A stretch of 64,000 bases of DNA, taken from positions 1,922,001 through 1,986,000 of the forward strand of contig NZ_BBWW01000001.1 in the NCBI RefSeq assembly GCF_001485215.1. The letters are read 5' to 3'. How positions within the stretch are numbered: the stretch's first letter is position 1; each line of letters begins with the position of its first letter. The notes under the pieces were generated by a model. It was given only the letters and a program-made list of their open reading frames with translations. It searched no databases and was not told the origin of the DNA. The position numbers and the translations under genes were made by a program. Source of the DNA: Leptolyngbya sp. NIES-2104 (lineage in GTDB: Bacteria; Cyanobacteriota; Cyanobacteriia; Leptolyngbyales; Leptolyngbyaceae). Of this stretch, positions 56,425 to 64,000 are shown in pieces.

Positions 56425-57101
56425 TTGAGTTCTCCTGCTTTGAGCCGTTTTTCGATGTCTCGTGCCGTTGCGCCTTCATTCAACCAAAACGATGCCGCAT
56501 CAATTCTTTCCTGTCCGCCCAGGAGAAATTTACAGTAAGTTTCTCCCATCGAGTAGCACTGAATTTCAATGCAGCTAAGCTGTTTTTTCACGAGTTCAGT
56601 GAAGAATCCAGCAAACAGTCCAGCGTATAAGAAACAAACTGGTTTACCAACATCGCCTAATGTCCGAGCGACAGCAGAATCGAAAATATTGATGAACATG
56701 AAACCTTGTTTACGATCGCCTAAATCGACTTCCCAGCGACCCCAGCCTTGAGCCGTAAACGACCACCACCAAGTTTCGAGCAGAAACATCAGATTGGTTT
56801 GACGCATGGGTCGATCGTATTCTTTCTCAAACCAGTTCTCAAAGAAAAAAGCGTCTTTCTGTCCCCATTCACAGCCGATCGTGTACATCGTGGCGGCGGA
56901 CGCATCTCCGACTTCTTCTTCGAGTCCTTCGACCAATCCAATGATGAAATCTTCGGAAGTCAGAATGTTTTGACTATTATTCCAATCGACGATCGTGCCT
57001 TTGTCTGGATCGAATTGGTAGAAGTCTCGGAATCCGTAATGGTTATGTTTCTTCGGATTCTTCAGTTTTGCAGAGGTTTGGTGAGAAAGTGTAAACGCCA
57101 T
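56421..57101 (-). CDS. V4R domain protein, slr0144-like
   Basis: 226 residues. A V4R domain fills the C-terminal half (AGLFAGFFTELVKKQLSCIE, IQCYSMGETYCKFLLGGQER), with three Cys in the region where related proteins bind metal or a tetrapyrrole. The N-terminal part is rich in aromatic residues (FFFENWFEKEY, WWWSFTAQGWGRWEVD), unusual for a soluble protein and suggestive of a flat hydrophobic ligand. In Synechocystis, slr0144 opens the PAP operon, whose loss lowers photosystem II assembly. Here it is preceded by a palindromic repeat (57230-57376), so this part of the operon may have its own promoter. Confidence 0.9.
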   Translation of the reverse strand: MAFTLSHQTSAKLKNPKKHNHYGFRDFYQFDPDKGTIVDWNNSQNILTSEDFIIGLVEGLEEEVGDASAATMYTIGCEWGQKDAFFFENWFEKEYDRPMRQTNLMFLLETWWWSFTAQGWGRWEVDLGDRKQGFMFINIFDSAVARTLGDVGKPVCFLYAGLFAGFFTELVKKQLSCIEIQCYSMGETYCKFLLGGQERIDAASFWLNEGATARDIEKRLKAGELK

Positions 57102-57229
57102 AAATTTTGCCGGGGGAATCGATCGAGTAAAACAAAGTGAAGCGACAACGGGTGCGCTGATTGGTTTCAGTGTGCCCAGATTGGAAATTTGGATTTAGAG
57201 GAGGTTTGAGAAGTAATCGTTTATCGCAT

Positions 57230-57376
57230 CACCCGCCCCGGAATGGAATTCGGGGCTAATCGAACAAAGTCCACTAAAGGGGACTGAAGAACACTCGAAG
57301 TGGCTGTTTTAGTCCCCGGAGGGGGACTTCGCACCGTTAGCCCCGAATTCTATTCCGGGGCGAGTCAGCGCAAGGA
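57230..57376. repeat. Full palindromic intergenic repeat inside the PAP-like gene cluster
   Basis: The left arm CCCGCCCCGGAATGGAATTC and the right arm GAATTCTATTCCGGGGCGAG are inverted copies. Inner arms AAAGTCCACTAAAGGGGACT and AGTCCCCGGAGGGGGACTTC also mirror each other. It is about 147 bp long and splits the cluster between the slr0149-like gene and the slr0144-like gene. Confidence 0.9.
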
Positions 57377-57391
57377 ATGACACGCTCTAAA

Positions 57392-57865
57392 TTAGACCGT
57401 TCCCAGCATTCGACGATTCACTTCTAAGATCGGCAAAATCAAATTCGCTTCACTCGTAGTGAGCATCTGTTTAATCACGTCTTGCATTACGGTGTAAGTA
57501 ACTCCGCAGCTTTTTTGAGCATTAAACGCCCGCATGATCGTTTGGAACCAAAATAGAAACCGCTCCCGCAACAATTCTGGATCGTCAATCAACATCGCCG
57601 CCGCAGAATAGCGCAACACTCGCAACGTATCGCGCTTCCATTTATTCGTTAAATCCTCGTTGCCTTGACGGAATAACGTTGGATCGATCGCTCTCATTTT
57701 GGCTTGCACCTGCTGAATGATCATCATTTCGCAGGTTTGCAATTTCTGGTAAGTCTGGACGCGCAACTCATACGATCGAGCATAGTCCGCTAAAAAACGA
57801 AGCTCTTCATCGGTGGCATAGCGTCCTTCGGTTTCTTGGGTTAACCGCTGGATCTGGCTCAACAT
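57392..57865 (-). CDS. Phycobilisome-like globin protein without bilin cysteine, slr0149-like
   Basis: 157 residues, helical. RDTLRVLRYSAAAMLIDDPE, then LLRERFLFWFQTIMRAF, aligns with the phycobiliprotein core. The chromophore Cys position is Trp (in NKWKRDTLR), so no bilin can attach. It is thus a second non-pigmented allophycocyanin-like protein of the cluster, matching the presence of two such proteins (slr0146, slr0149) in the Synechocystis PAP operon. It comes 48 bp after the ferredoxin gene on the same strand. Downstream lies a 290-bp gap filled by a palindromic repeat. Confidence 0.85.
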   Translation of the reverse strand: MLSQIQRLTQETEGRYATDEELRFLADYARSYELRVQTYQKLQTCEMMIIQQVQAKMRAIDPTLFRQGNEDLTNKWKRDTLRVLRYSAAAMLIDDPELLRERFLFWFQTIMRAFNAQKSCGVTYTVMQDVIKQMLTTSEANLILPILEVNRRMLGTV

Positions 57866-57913
57866 AATGCTTTGGAATGAATTTACTTGAAGCGTTCCCG
57901 GATCTGACTGAAT

Positions 57914-58399
57914 CTAAACCCCAGAAGAATTCAAAAAATAATTTGACATATTGAAACTCGTCGTGTCCTCGATTTTCTTCAGCATCGATCGAGTAATCAA
58001 TTTTCCAGATTCGACTAGAACCTGTCCGTTGATTGGGTGCAATAGATCCTGTTCTGCTCTGCGCCCGATTAACGCCTCGATATCTTTGATCGAATTGATG
58101 TACATTCCCAGTGGCAGTTCCACAATCACGCCGCTACCGATCACTCTTGCTTGGCACGCTAAGCGGGAATTCGATTTACACGAGGTAATCACCTCTAACG
58201 TGCGCTGCTCTCGACGGTTAATCGGGGTGAGAGAATCCATCCCATCTTGGACGTAAACATGACAGGTCGCACACATCCCGCGCCCGCCGCATTCTTTAAG
58301 AACGTCTAAATCTTTGTTAATTAGAACTGAGAGAAGATTCCCCATTGTTTCGATCGCGCTTTCTTGGGCGATTGGTTCGAGGCGGACCGTTTTCACCAT
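57914..58399 (-). CDS. 2Fe-2S ferredoxin-like protein of the PAP-type cluster, slr0148-like
   Basis: 161 residues. Cluster ligands are C37, C43, C46 (ECGGRGMCATC) and C82 (RLACQ). The spacing is C-x5-C-x2-C, as in adrenodoxin-type ferredoxins, not the C-x4-C-x2-C of plant-type photosynthetic ferredoxin. A C-terminal extension of about 60 residues (DIEALIGRRAEQDLLHPING to NYFLNSSGV) goes beyond a plain ferredoxin. In Synechocystis slr0148 is the PAP-operon ferredoxin. It starts 5 bp after the stop of the upstream unknown gene, so both are on one transcript. It probably passes electrons within the assembly machinery; the partners are unknown. Confidence 0.9.
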   Translation of the reverse strand: MVKTVRLEPIAQESAIETMGNLLSVLINKDLDVLKECGGRGMCATCHVYVQDGMDSLTPINRREQRTLEVITSCKSNSRLACQARVIGSGVIVELPLGMYINSIKDIEALIGRRAEQDLLHPINGQVLVESGKLITRSMLKKIEDTTSFNMSNYFLNSSGV

Positions 58400-58404
58400 G
58401 CTTG

Positions 58405-59109
58405 TTAGGGCAATAAGAGGGCTTTTTGGGTGTCGGTGAGGGCGCTTTGCTCGACGAGTACCGCATAATCACGCACCGCTTGAGAACAACGGCGAATATA
58501 TTGAGCGACCCAATGCCGAAATAATTCATGCTCTTGGGCGCTCACCGTTTGTTCTAACCCTGAGAGTTCCCCAATTAATGCAATTTGCCCCGATCGATTG
58601 ACTTGAAATTGTTCCATCCACTCGGTTTCTGGACGACTCGACTTTAAATAGTTTGTAATGACCGCAACACCGAAATAATTTTTGGTAAATTCGCTTAACT
58701 GGTTGAACGCTTCGATTAAATCTTTTAATTTGGGTAACGGTGCAGTCGCTAACGCCTGAAATTGTTCGATCGTGATCGTCGGATTTTGCTCGGTCCAAGC
58801 CCTCAATCGTTGAAGTGCATCGACAAATGTTTCATCTATTCGAGAATCATCTTTAATGATCAGAACGATGAAATTTTTCGCGAATCGATGCAGCACAATT
58901 TGATTTTTAGAGAAGCGAAATTCTAACGTCTCGTATTCAGATGGAATGGTTTCAACAACTTGTAGAATGCCTTGAGTGAGCAATTCTGGTGGCCCCTGAA
59001 CAAACGCAGGATTATGACTATAAAAAACTGGCTGAGACTGTCCACTCAATAGAGCGATCCCTACGATTCCTGGTACATTCAGAAAGTCCCGAATAACTTC
59101 CTGGTTCAT
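58405..59109 (-). CDS. Unknown protein, first gene of the PAP-like cluster
   Basis: 234 residues. The N-terminal 110 residues look like a Roadblock/LC7-like fold (VPGIVGIALLSGQSQPVFYS, LEFRFSKNQIVLHRFAKNFI, VLIIKDDSRID). The C-terminal part is helical (LPKLKDLIEAFNQLSEFTKN, AQYIRRCSQAVRDYAVLVEQ). It has no catalytic motif. It is 5 bp from the ferredoxin gene and begins the operon, divergent from rbcR with 225 bp between them. I know no Synechocystis PAP-operon counterpart for it, so it may be an extra member. Confidence 0.75.
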   Translation of the reverse strand: MNQEVIRDFLNVPGIVGIALLSGQSQPVFYSHNPAFVQGPPELLTQGILQVVETIPSEYETLEFRFSKNQIVLHRFAKNFIVLIIKDDSRIDETFVDALQRLRAWTEQNPTITIEQFQALATAPLPKLKDLIEAFNQLSEFTKNYFGVAVITNYLKSSRPETEWMEQFQVNRSGQIALIGELSGLEQTVSAQEHELFRHWVAQYIRRCSQAVRDYAVLVEQSALTDTQKALLLP

Positions 59110-59334
59110 CTTCTAATTCGCTCATCGTTTTGTACAATACTTGCCACGTCTATTATTCATGGAGATTGGTCTTAGTGCGATGCCTCTGGCGCACGCAAAC
59201 GTGTTCGCGCAACGTCGTTTCAGGATTTCTTAATAATTGTTCACAGAATGTAGCTGGGTTCCCAGTTTAGAGTGGACGCAATCGATTTCCCGGTGTAATT
59301 TTCCTTAAGCTCCTCACACATTAGGCTTATCCGT

Positions 59335-60357
59335 ATGTCTGACCTTCCTTTTACTCTCGATCAGTTACGTATTCTAAAAGCGATCGCGTCTGAAGGTAGC
59401 TTTAAACGGGCTGCTGATAGTTTATATGTGTCCCAGCCAGCGGTCAGTCTGCAAGTCCAAAATCTAGAACGGCAGCTTGATGTGCCATTGTTTGATCGGG
59501 GTGGAAGACGGGCGCAATTAACTGAGGCAGGTCATCTGCTTTTAAGTTATGGCGAGAAAATCCTCACCTTGTGTCAGGAAACAGTTCGTGCGATCGAGGA
59601 TCTCCAAAATCTCCAAGGTGGCACCCTGATTATAGGAGCAAGTCAAACGACGGGAACGTATTTATTGCCCCGGATGATTGGCATGTTTCGCCAGCAGTAT
59701 CCTGATGTGGCAGTTCAGCTACACGTCCATTCCACCCGGAGAACGTCGTGGAGCGTGGCGAACGGTCAGATCGATTTGGCGATTATTGGTGGCGAAATCT
59801 CTCCAGAGCTTCAGGATTCTCTTGAAATTATTCCCTACGCTGAGGATGAACTCGCTCTGATTCTGCCGCCGTCCCACGCACTGGCACGACTAGAAACGAT
59901 TCAGAAAGATGATTTGTATCGATTGCAGTTCATCGCGCTCGATTCCCAGTCAACGATTCGGAAAGTGATCGATCAAGTACTCGGACGCTGTGGCATCGAA
60001 ACTCGTCGGCTCAAGATTGAAATGGAACTGAACTCGATCGAAGCGATTAAAAACGCGGTTCAGTCCGGGTTGGGGGCTTCGTTTGTGTCGGTTTCTGCGA
60101 TCGAGAAAGAATTACAGATGGGAATGCTGCACCGCGCTCGAATCGATGATGTCGTTGTGAAGCGCAATCTATCGGTGATTATTAATCCAACGCGATATCG
60201 ATCGAAGGCGGCGGATGCGTTTTGTCGCGAGATCTTGCCGAAGTTTACGAATTTACCGCTGAAGTTTGAGCGACCGACTCCGGCTTATCCAGAACCTCAG
60301 AGCCTTAAAGCGATGCTGCAAGCGGCGAGTAATCGGGCAATTTCGGAATTGGAATAA
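59335..60357 (+). CDS. rbcR: LysR-type regulator of Rubisco genes, RbcR (Ycf30)
   Basis: 340 residues. The N-terminal winged helix ([40 protein letters not shown]) and effector domain ([40 protein letters not shown]) read like RbcR/Ycf30 of cyanobacteria and red-lineage plastids, which switches on rbcLS in response to Calvin-cycle metabolites. Related NdhR/CmpR regulators differ in this central block. ATG 59335 begins the conserved [10 protein letters not shown]. It is divergent from the PAP-like operon, so regulator and photosystem-assembly genes share a 225-bp promoter region. Autoregulation is common but not visible here. Confidence 0.93.
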   Translation: MSDLPFTLDQLRILKAIASEGSFKRAADSLYVSQPAVSLQVQNLERQLDVPLFDRGGRRAQLTEAGHLLLSYGEKILTLCQETVRAIEDLQNLQGGTLIIGASQTTGTYLLPRMIGMFRQQYPDVAVQLHVHSTRRTSWSVANGQIDLAIIGGEISPELQDSLEIIPYAEDELALILPPSHALARLETIQKDDLYRLQFIALDSQSTIRKVIDQVLGRCGIETRRLKIEMELNSIEAIKNAVQSGLGASFVSVSAIEKELQMGMLHRARIDDVVVKRNLSVIINPTRYRSKAADAFCREILPKFTNLPLKFERPTPAYPEPQSLKAMLQAASNRAISELE

Positions 60358-60410
60358 ATGCGCGATCGGGTTTCGGGAATTGCAAAAGGATTCGTAGGTG
60401 TTTGACAGAT

Positions 60411-60578
60411 CCTTTCGCTTCGTTGCCCACCCGCCCCGGAATGGAATTCGGGGCTAACAGAACGAAGTCCACTGAAGGGGACTAAGAGCCAAGATCAGCA
60501 TCTTCAGTCCTTTTCAAAGGATCTTCGCACCGTTAGACCCGAATTCTATTCTGGGGCGGACGTGAACGGAGCGAAGGC
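60411..60578. repeat. Full palindromic intergenic repeat
   Basis: The outer arms CCTTTCGCTTCGTTGCCCAC and CGTGAACGGAGCGAAGG mirror each other, enclosing CGCCCCGGAATGGAATTCGG and its imperfect reverse. About 168 bp. It lies between rbcR and the convergent Bax-inhibitor-1 family gene. Confidence 0.9.
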
Positions 60579-60649
60579 TTTTAAAGCGCTCCAAATTTAT
60601 TGCGTTAGAAGTGGCTCATACCCTTTCTATCTCCTAAATCTGAGAACTA

Positions 60650-61336
60650 TTAACGACGTGACATCGACATTACAACTTGCAGCACGTACCAGAAGAGTAA
60701 TGCAACGGAAGCAAACAGCTCTAAGGACGCGGCGACGTGTTGATGAGTCGCGTAGTGGTGCATGACTTTTGAAGTGTCATACAAAATAGCGATCGACGCA
60801 AAAGCGACCATCACCACCGAGAAGATCAAACCGAGCGTAAAGCCGAAAATCACGCTACAAAGAATCAGACCGAGCGCGATAAATCCGCCGATCGTCAAGA
60901 TGCCACCCAGAAACGAGAAATCTTTTTTCGTGGTAAATGCAACCGCTGTCAGTCCCGCAAACAGCAGTAAAGTCAAAATCCCAGCCGTCGGAATCACTGA
61001 CGGGTCAGAGAAGACCGCTGCAATGTAAAGCAGTGGAGCAAAAATTAGTGCTTGTGCGACGACGTAGATTGCTAACCCAGTGTATTGAGTCTGAACCGAG
61101 TCCGCTTTGGCAGCTAGCGATCGAGCTAACCAGCCCAAAAGCGTAAACCCTCCAAGAATCGCCAGCCAGGTAAATCGACTGGATGCAACAAACCCAGTAA
61201 TAGCTTCTGCAATTCCTGTGTAGAAGAGCAGAAATTCAATCACAATGAACGCGCCAACGGCTCCAGCCAAATGCAGATAAGTCTTTTGGATGAACTGGGC
61301 GCGTTCTGTCGGTCGAGATTGAGCAACAGTAAGCAT
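60650..61336 (-). CDS. Bax inhibitor-1/YccA family membrane protein
   Basis: 228 residues with seven hydrophobic helices (AGAVGAFIVIEFLLFYTGIA, FTWLAILGGFTLLGWLARSL, YVVAQALIFAPLLYIAAVF and others) and the BI-1 pattern FSFLGGILTIGGFIALG plus SIAILYDTSKVMHHY near the C-terminus, where Asp residues form the pH-sensing pair. Family members leak Ca2+ or protons across membranes; YccA modulates FtsH in E. coli. FtsH is encoded in this window but not next to this gene. It is monocistronic. Confidence 0.93.
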   Translation of the reverse strand: MLTVAQSRPTERAQFIQKTYLHLAGAVGAFIVIEFLLFYTGIAEAITGFVASSRFTWLAILGGFTLLGWLARSLAAKADSVQTQYTGLAIYVVAQALIFAPLLYIAAVFSDPSVIPTAGILTLLLFAGLTAVAFTTKKDFSFLGGILTIGGFIALGLILCSVIFGFTLGLIFSVVMVAFASIAILYDTSKVMHHYATHQHVAASLELFASVALLFWYVLQVVMSMSRR

Positions 61337-62121
61337 AATCGTTTCCTAAATTGAACTTGAGCGATTAATCTCTCTTAGCGTAGCGAACTCTAATCAAAAT
61401 CCGATGAGTACAAATGCGATTTCTATCAAATTGGGGACGCTTCATGAGCTTTGATCGATAAAGTTAAGAAATGAACACTTATGAATGTTTGAGTGCGATT
61501 GTCATCGAAATGTCACTGCATTTTCATATTCAAAAATTAGAGTGTATTTCTATTGATCTGTGTCATACAAATTTTGCTCAAAACCATCATGATTTCTGAC
61601 AGCTTAAATTCGCGAAAGCGTTATGAGAAGCAACTTTCAGAGCGATGAAACATTTAGTAAATTGCAGAGTCAGAGATCCTCACTCTTTTGATTAAAAATG
61701 GTACGGTTATCACCCAAGAGAACCGCTATTCACTGCCTCGCAAACCCGTCATCATAGAAGAGTGATTAAGCCGTTTTCTTGTATTGTTTTGGATGATTCC
61801 ATCATGTCTCGCCTTCTGTGCCACCCCAATCCACCCTTTCAGAGATTTAGCCAGAAAGTTCCGCGAGACTCTTTACTTTTGTTTGAGTCCGTCCTATTAT
61901 TAAATTAAAGTCGATGTGACTTCGAGATAGGAACCCAACACATCCCTTGATCGTCAGGTTTATTATTCAGACCTTCACCTTACCCCCTTCAGTTCAGGTT
62001 GACCCTAATCCAGCGGGCATCGCTTTTCCAGAGATTGGTTCAAGTGCCCCTAAGTTTTCCGCTCTGAATCGATCGATTTTCGCCGCCCCCAATCGTTTTC
62101 ATTTCACGGAGTTGACTGCAC
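61337..62121. promoter_or_regulatory. Long promoter and leader region before the sigma factor gene
   Basis: 785 bp without a convincing gene. It is AT-rich in the left 400 bp. A short inverted repeat AAGTC/GACTT lies at about 61910-61923. A 66-codon open frame at 61947-62147 overlaps the sigma factor start and has no protein-like pattern. The likely sigma promoter and an untranslated leader must lie here. Group 2 sigma genes are often controlled by stress, but no site was identified. Confidence 0.45.
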
Positions 62122-63102
62122 ATGGCTACTGCCAACACCAAATCTAAATCCGCTCCCGCTTACAGCGCCGACATGGTGCGTACCTACCTGCATGAGATTG
62201 GTCGTGTGCCGATGCTGACCCACGAGCAGGAGATTCTTTACGGTAAGCAAGTCCAGCAGATGATGACGCTGGAAGAGAAGAAGCAGAAGCTTGCTAAGAA
62301 GCTCGGTCATGAGCCGACGCAGCAGGAGTTTTCTGAGCACGTTCATCTTAGTGATTCTGAGCTAAGTGGCATCTATCAGCGTGGTCGTCGCGCGAAGCAG
62401 AAGATGATCGAAGCGAATCTTCGCTTGGTTGTGTCGATCGCGAAGAAGTACCAGAAGCGCAATCTTGAGTTTTTGGATCTGATTCAAGAAGGCTCATTAG
62501 GCTTAGAACGTGGCGTTGAGAAGTTTGACCCGACTCGTGGGTATAAGTTCTCGACCTATGCTTACTGGTGGATTCGTCAGGCGATTACAAGAGCGATCGC
62601 TCAACAAGCCCGGACGATTCGCTTACCGATTCACATTACTGAGAAGCTCAATAAGATCAAGCGCGTTCAGCGTGAGTTGGCTCAAAAGCTCGGTCGGGCT
62701 GCGACTGCGGCTGAGATTGGTGCCGAGTTAGAGCTTGAGCCGGATCAGATTCGTGAGTTTCTCATGATGTCTCGTCAGCCTGTATCGCTCGATCTGCGGG
62801 TCGGAGATAATCAGGACACCGAGCTTCAGGAGTTGCTTGAAGATGATGGTCCTTCGCCGGATATGACCTTGACTCAGGATTTATTGCGGCAGGATCTCGA
62901 AACGTTGATGACTGATCTGACTCCGCAGCAGCGGGAAGTCTTGAGCTTGCGATATGGCTTGCGAGATGGGTATGAGTTGTCGCTGGCGAAAGTGGGCGAT
63001 CGCTTAAATCTGAGCCGTGAGCGTGTTCGTCAGCTTGAGCGCCAAGCGTTGGATCATCTGCGTCGTCGCAAGGCGAATGTGCGCGAGTACATTGCCAGCT
63101 AG
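62122..63102 (+). CDS. Group 2 sigma-70 factor (SigB/SigD-like)
   Basis: 326 residues. Region 1.2 (MVRTYLHEIGRVPMLTHEQE), region 2 (IEANLRLVVSIAKKYQKRNL, LDLIQEGSLGLERGVEKFDP, FSTYAYWWIRQAITRAIAQQ), region 3 (IRLPIHITEKLNKIKRVQRE) and region 4 (TPQQREVLSLRYGLRDGYEL, NLSRERVRQLERQALDHLRR) are all intact. The short acidic N-terminus without region 1.1 marks a non-essential group 2 factor of the cyanobacterial RpoD-like family, used in stress and acclimation. Subgroup (SigB, SigD or other) is not certain. GGAG lies 10 bases before the ATG. A strong terminator follows. Confidence 0.93.
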   Translation: MATANTKSKSAPAYSADMVRTYLHEIGRVPMLTHEQEILYGKQVQQMMTLEEKKQKLAKKLGHEPTQQEFSEHVHLSDSELSGIYQRGRRAKQKMIEANLRLVVSIAKKYQKRNLEFLDLIQEGSLGLERGVEKFDPTRGYKFSTYAYWWIRQAITRAIAQQARTIRLPIHITEKLNKIKRVQRELAQKLGRAATAAEIGAELELEPDQIREFLMMSRQPVSLDLRVGDNQDTELQELLEDDGPSPDMTLTQDLLRQDLETLMTDLTPQQREVLSLRYGLRDGYELSLAKVGDRLNLSRERVRQLERQALDHLRRRKANVREYIAS

Positions 63103-63126
63103 GTTTCGTTTCTCACATCAGTGTTA

Positions 63127-63153
63127 GGGACATCGATCGATGTCCCTTTTTTT
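63127..63153 (+). terminator. Terminator of the sigma factor gene
   Basis: GGGACATCGATCGATGTCCC (63127-63146) is a perfect palindrome followed by seven T. It lies 24 bases past the stop. Confidence 0.93.
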
Positions 63154-63167
63154 GTGGGTTTGAAAGG

Positions 63168-63247
63168 TTCTTTTGCTTCGTTGCTGACTCGCCCCGGAAT
63201 GGAATTCGGGGCTGACGGTGCGAAGTCCGCGCTCCGGGGACTGAAGA
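63168..63247. repeat. Half copy of the palindromic intergenic repeat
   Basis: TTTGCTTCGTTGCTGACTCG, then CCCCGGAATGGAATTCGGGG and CTGACGGTGCGAAGTCC, is a left half of the family. It lies between the sigma factor terminator and the convergent CAP-domain gene. Confidence 0.85.
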
Positions 63248-63265
63248 TCAGTGATTGCAGAGTTT

Positions 63266-64000
63266 CTATCGTCTACCTTGCACGTTGCCTTCTGTGTATT
63301 CTTTGGTGTAAGTCATCACGCACATTTGACCGTAAACGGAATGACCACCACAGGCTGATCCGGTCAGGCGATAGTCAGGGTTTAACAAGGCTTTTCGGTG
63401 TCCTCGGTTTTTTACGCCATCATCAATGACTAATTGCATGACGTGCCATCTAGCAGTTGCGATCGGACTAAAGCTAATGTTTTCACCTGCGACCCCTTGC
63501 CAAGTTCCATATCGATTCATGCGCTGAAATGGATTACTGCCATCGGTTCCATAATGTCCCGTTTTGCCTTTGGGTGCGAGATCTAGGACATGATCGCGTG
63601 CTCCAAGCGATAAACCTGGTGAGATTGTTAGGGCTGGAAGTGGAGACGTGGCTTTGAGATCTCGAATTGCTTCATCGACAACCGCGACACCTTCTTGAGT
63701 TTCTAGAGCGAGATAGCCAGGAAGTCTTAGGATGTTGCCTTTGAAGTAGTGCCGAAGTTCTGCAAGTTCGGCGGCATAGGCTTGGGGATTTGAGCGGAGG
63801 CGATTGGTTTCGTTTACGATCGCAGTTTCAATCTCAACCGAGTTATTTGAGGCAGGCTTCGAGACGGGTTGAGACGCAGCTTTAAACGTAGGTTTGTTGA
63901 GAACGGATGCTTCAAAAGTGGGGGCGACTTGAGCAGGCGTACGCTGACTAAACATCAGGGTAGCAGTACTCAACAGAACAGCGATGAGCCGTTCAGGTTT
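63266..64000 (-). CDS. CAP-domain (SCP/PR-1) secreted protein, 5' end outside the window
   Basis: At least 244 residues. The frame stays open to the window edge, and the residues there (KPERLIAVLLSTATLMFSQR) look like a signal peptide, so the true start is just outside. A Thr/Pro/Ser linker (SQPVSKPASNNSVEIE) is followed by the CAP domain: IVNETNRLRSNPQAYAAELA, GARDHVLDLAPKGKTGHYG with the cavity His, GVAGENISFSP and RGHRKALLNPDYRLTGSACG. CAP proteins bind lipids or metal and some are proteases; this copy keeps the two His but its activity is unknown. The protein is secreted or periplasmic. Confidence 0.9.
   Translation of the reverse strand, partial: KPERLIAVLLSTATLMFSQRTPAQVAPTFEASVLNKPTFKAASQPVSKPASNNSVEIETAIVNETNRLRSNPQAYAAELAELRHYFKGNILRLPGYLALETQEGVAVVDEAIRDLKATSPLPALTISPGLSLGARDHVLDLAPKGKTGHYGTDGSNPFQRMNRYGTWQGVAGENISFSPIATARWHVMQLVIDDGVKNRGHRKALLNPDYRLTGSACGGHSVYGQMCVMTYTKEYTEGNVQGRR

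Noticed and set aside
59311-59321. GCTCCTCACAC just before rbcR, close to the conserved core of the Yfr1 small RNA
   Set aside because: Yfr1 needs two flanking hairpins with a terminator. Here the coding region of rbcR begins 14 bases later and no such stems are present.
61947-62147. 66-codon frame overlapping the sigma factor start
   Set aside because: No ribosome site and no protein-like pattern. It overlaps the well-supported ATG 62122 in a different frame.
63121-63429. 102-codon plus-strand frame after the sigma gene
   Set aside because: It runs through a terminator, a palindromic repeat and the antisense of the CAP-domain gene, so it is a chance frame.

Overview
The window is chromosomal DNA from a cyanobacterium, most likely a filamentous Leptolyngbya-like species (the genus is inference). 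The evidence is the very frequent HIP1 octamer GCGATCGC on both strands, a high-light-inducible chlorophyll-binding protein, the Rubisco regulator RbcR, a group 2 sigma factor of cyanobacterial type, non-pigmented phycobilisome-like proteins, and a rearranged version of the photosystem II assembly (PAP, slr0144-slr0152) cluster known from Synechocystis. No tRNA, rRNA, CRISPR array, intact insertion sequence or prophage was recognised.

Layout. 0-16.3 kb: mixed housekeeping and small accessory genes. These include hli with a candidate RpaB (HLR1) site, an active/inactive M16 protease pair, an O-methyltransferase facing a lipoprotein, an antitoxin without a toxin, three small unknown genes, ahcY, a PacL-type Ca2+ ATPase, a degenerate P-loop protein, a Gfo/Idh/MocA oxidoreductase and a PIN-toxin/antitoxin pair. 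16.4-17.8 kb: an M48 protease and a DUF456 membrane protein. 17.8-32 kb: a type I secretion locus. A parvulin-type PPIase, an ABC exporter with an N-terminal cyclic-nucleotide-binding domain and a protease-dead C39-like domain, and an HlyD adaptor form one operon. It is divergent from a 2738-residue DUF4347/Ig-like/VCBS/RTX protein that is its obvious cargo. 32.1-32.3 kb: a broken extra copy of the DUF456 3' end. 32.3-43 kb: a five-gene minus-strand operon of exported DUF11 proteins plus a 1126-residue outer-membrane beta-barrel protein. I read it as an undescribed cell-surface or secretion assembly. 43.6-53.1 kb: glycosyltransferase-TPR, FtsH, prolyl oligopeptidase, PAS hybrid kinase, thioredoxin and NnrU-family genes. 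53.1-59.1 kb: the PAP-like operon (unknown protein, 2Fe-2S ferredoxin, two bilin-less phycobiliprotein homologues, two V4R proteins, an slr0145-like protein, SpkG-like kinase). 59.3-64 kb: rbcR, a Bax-inhibitor-1 family protein, a sigma factor and a CAP-domain protein cut by the window edge.

Two kinds of structure lie outside the genes. A family of long palindromic intergenic repeats (core CGCCCCGGAATGGAATTCGG) occurs at six places. The giant cargo gene contains six exact-length 306-bp and two 303-bp tandem repeats.

The two surface loci, type I secretion plus adhesin and DUF11 plus barrel, lie tail to tail. The type I locus has no TolC-like channel in the window. Whether the beta-barrel and DUF11 proteins act with the RTX protein, or form an independent surface layer, is the most interesting open question here.
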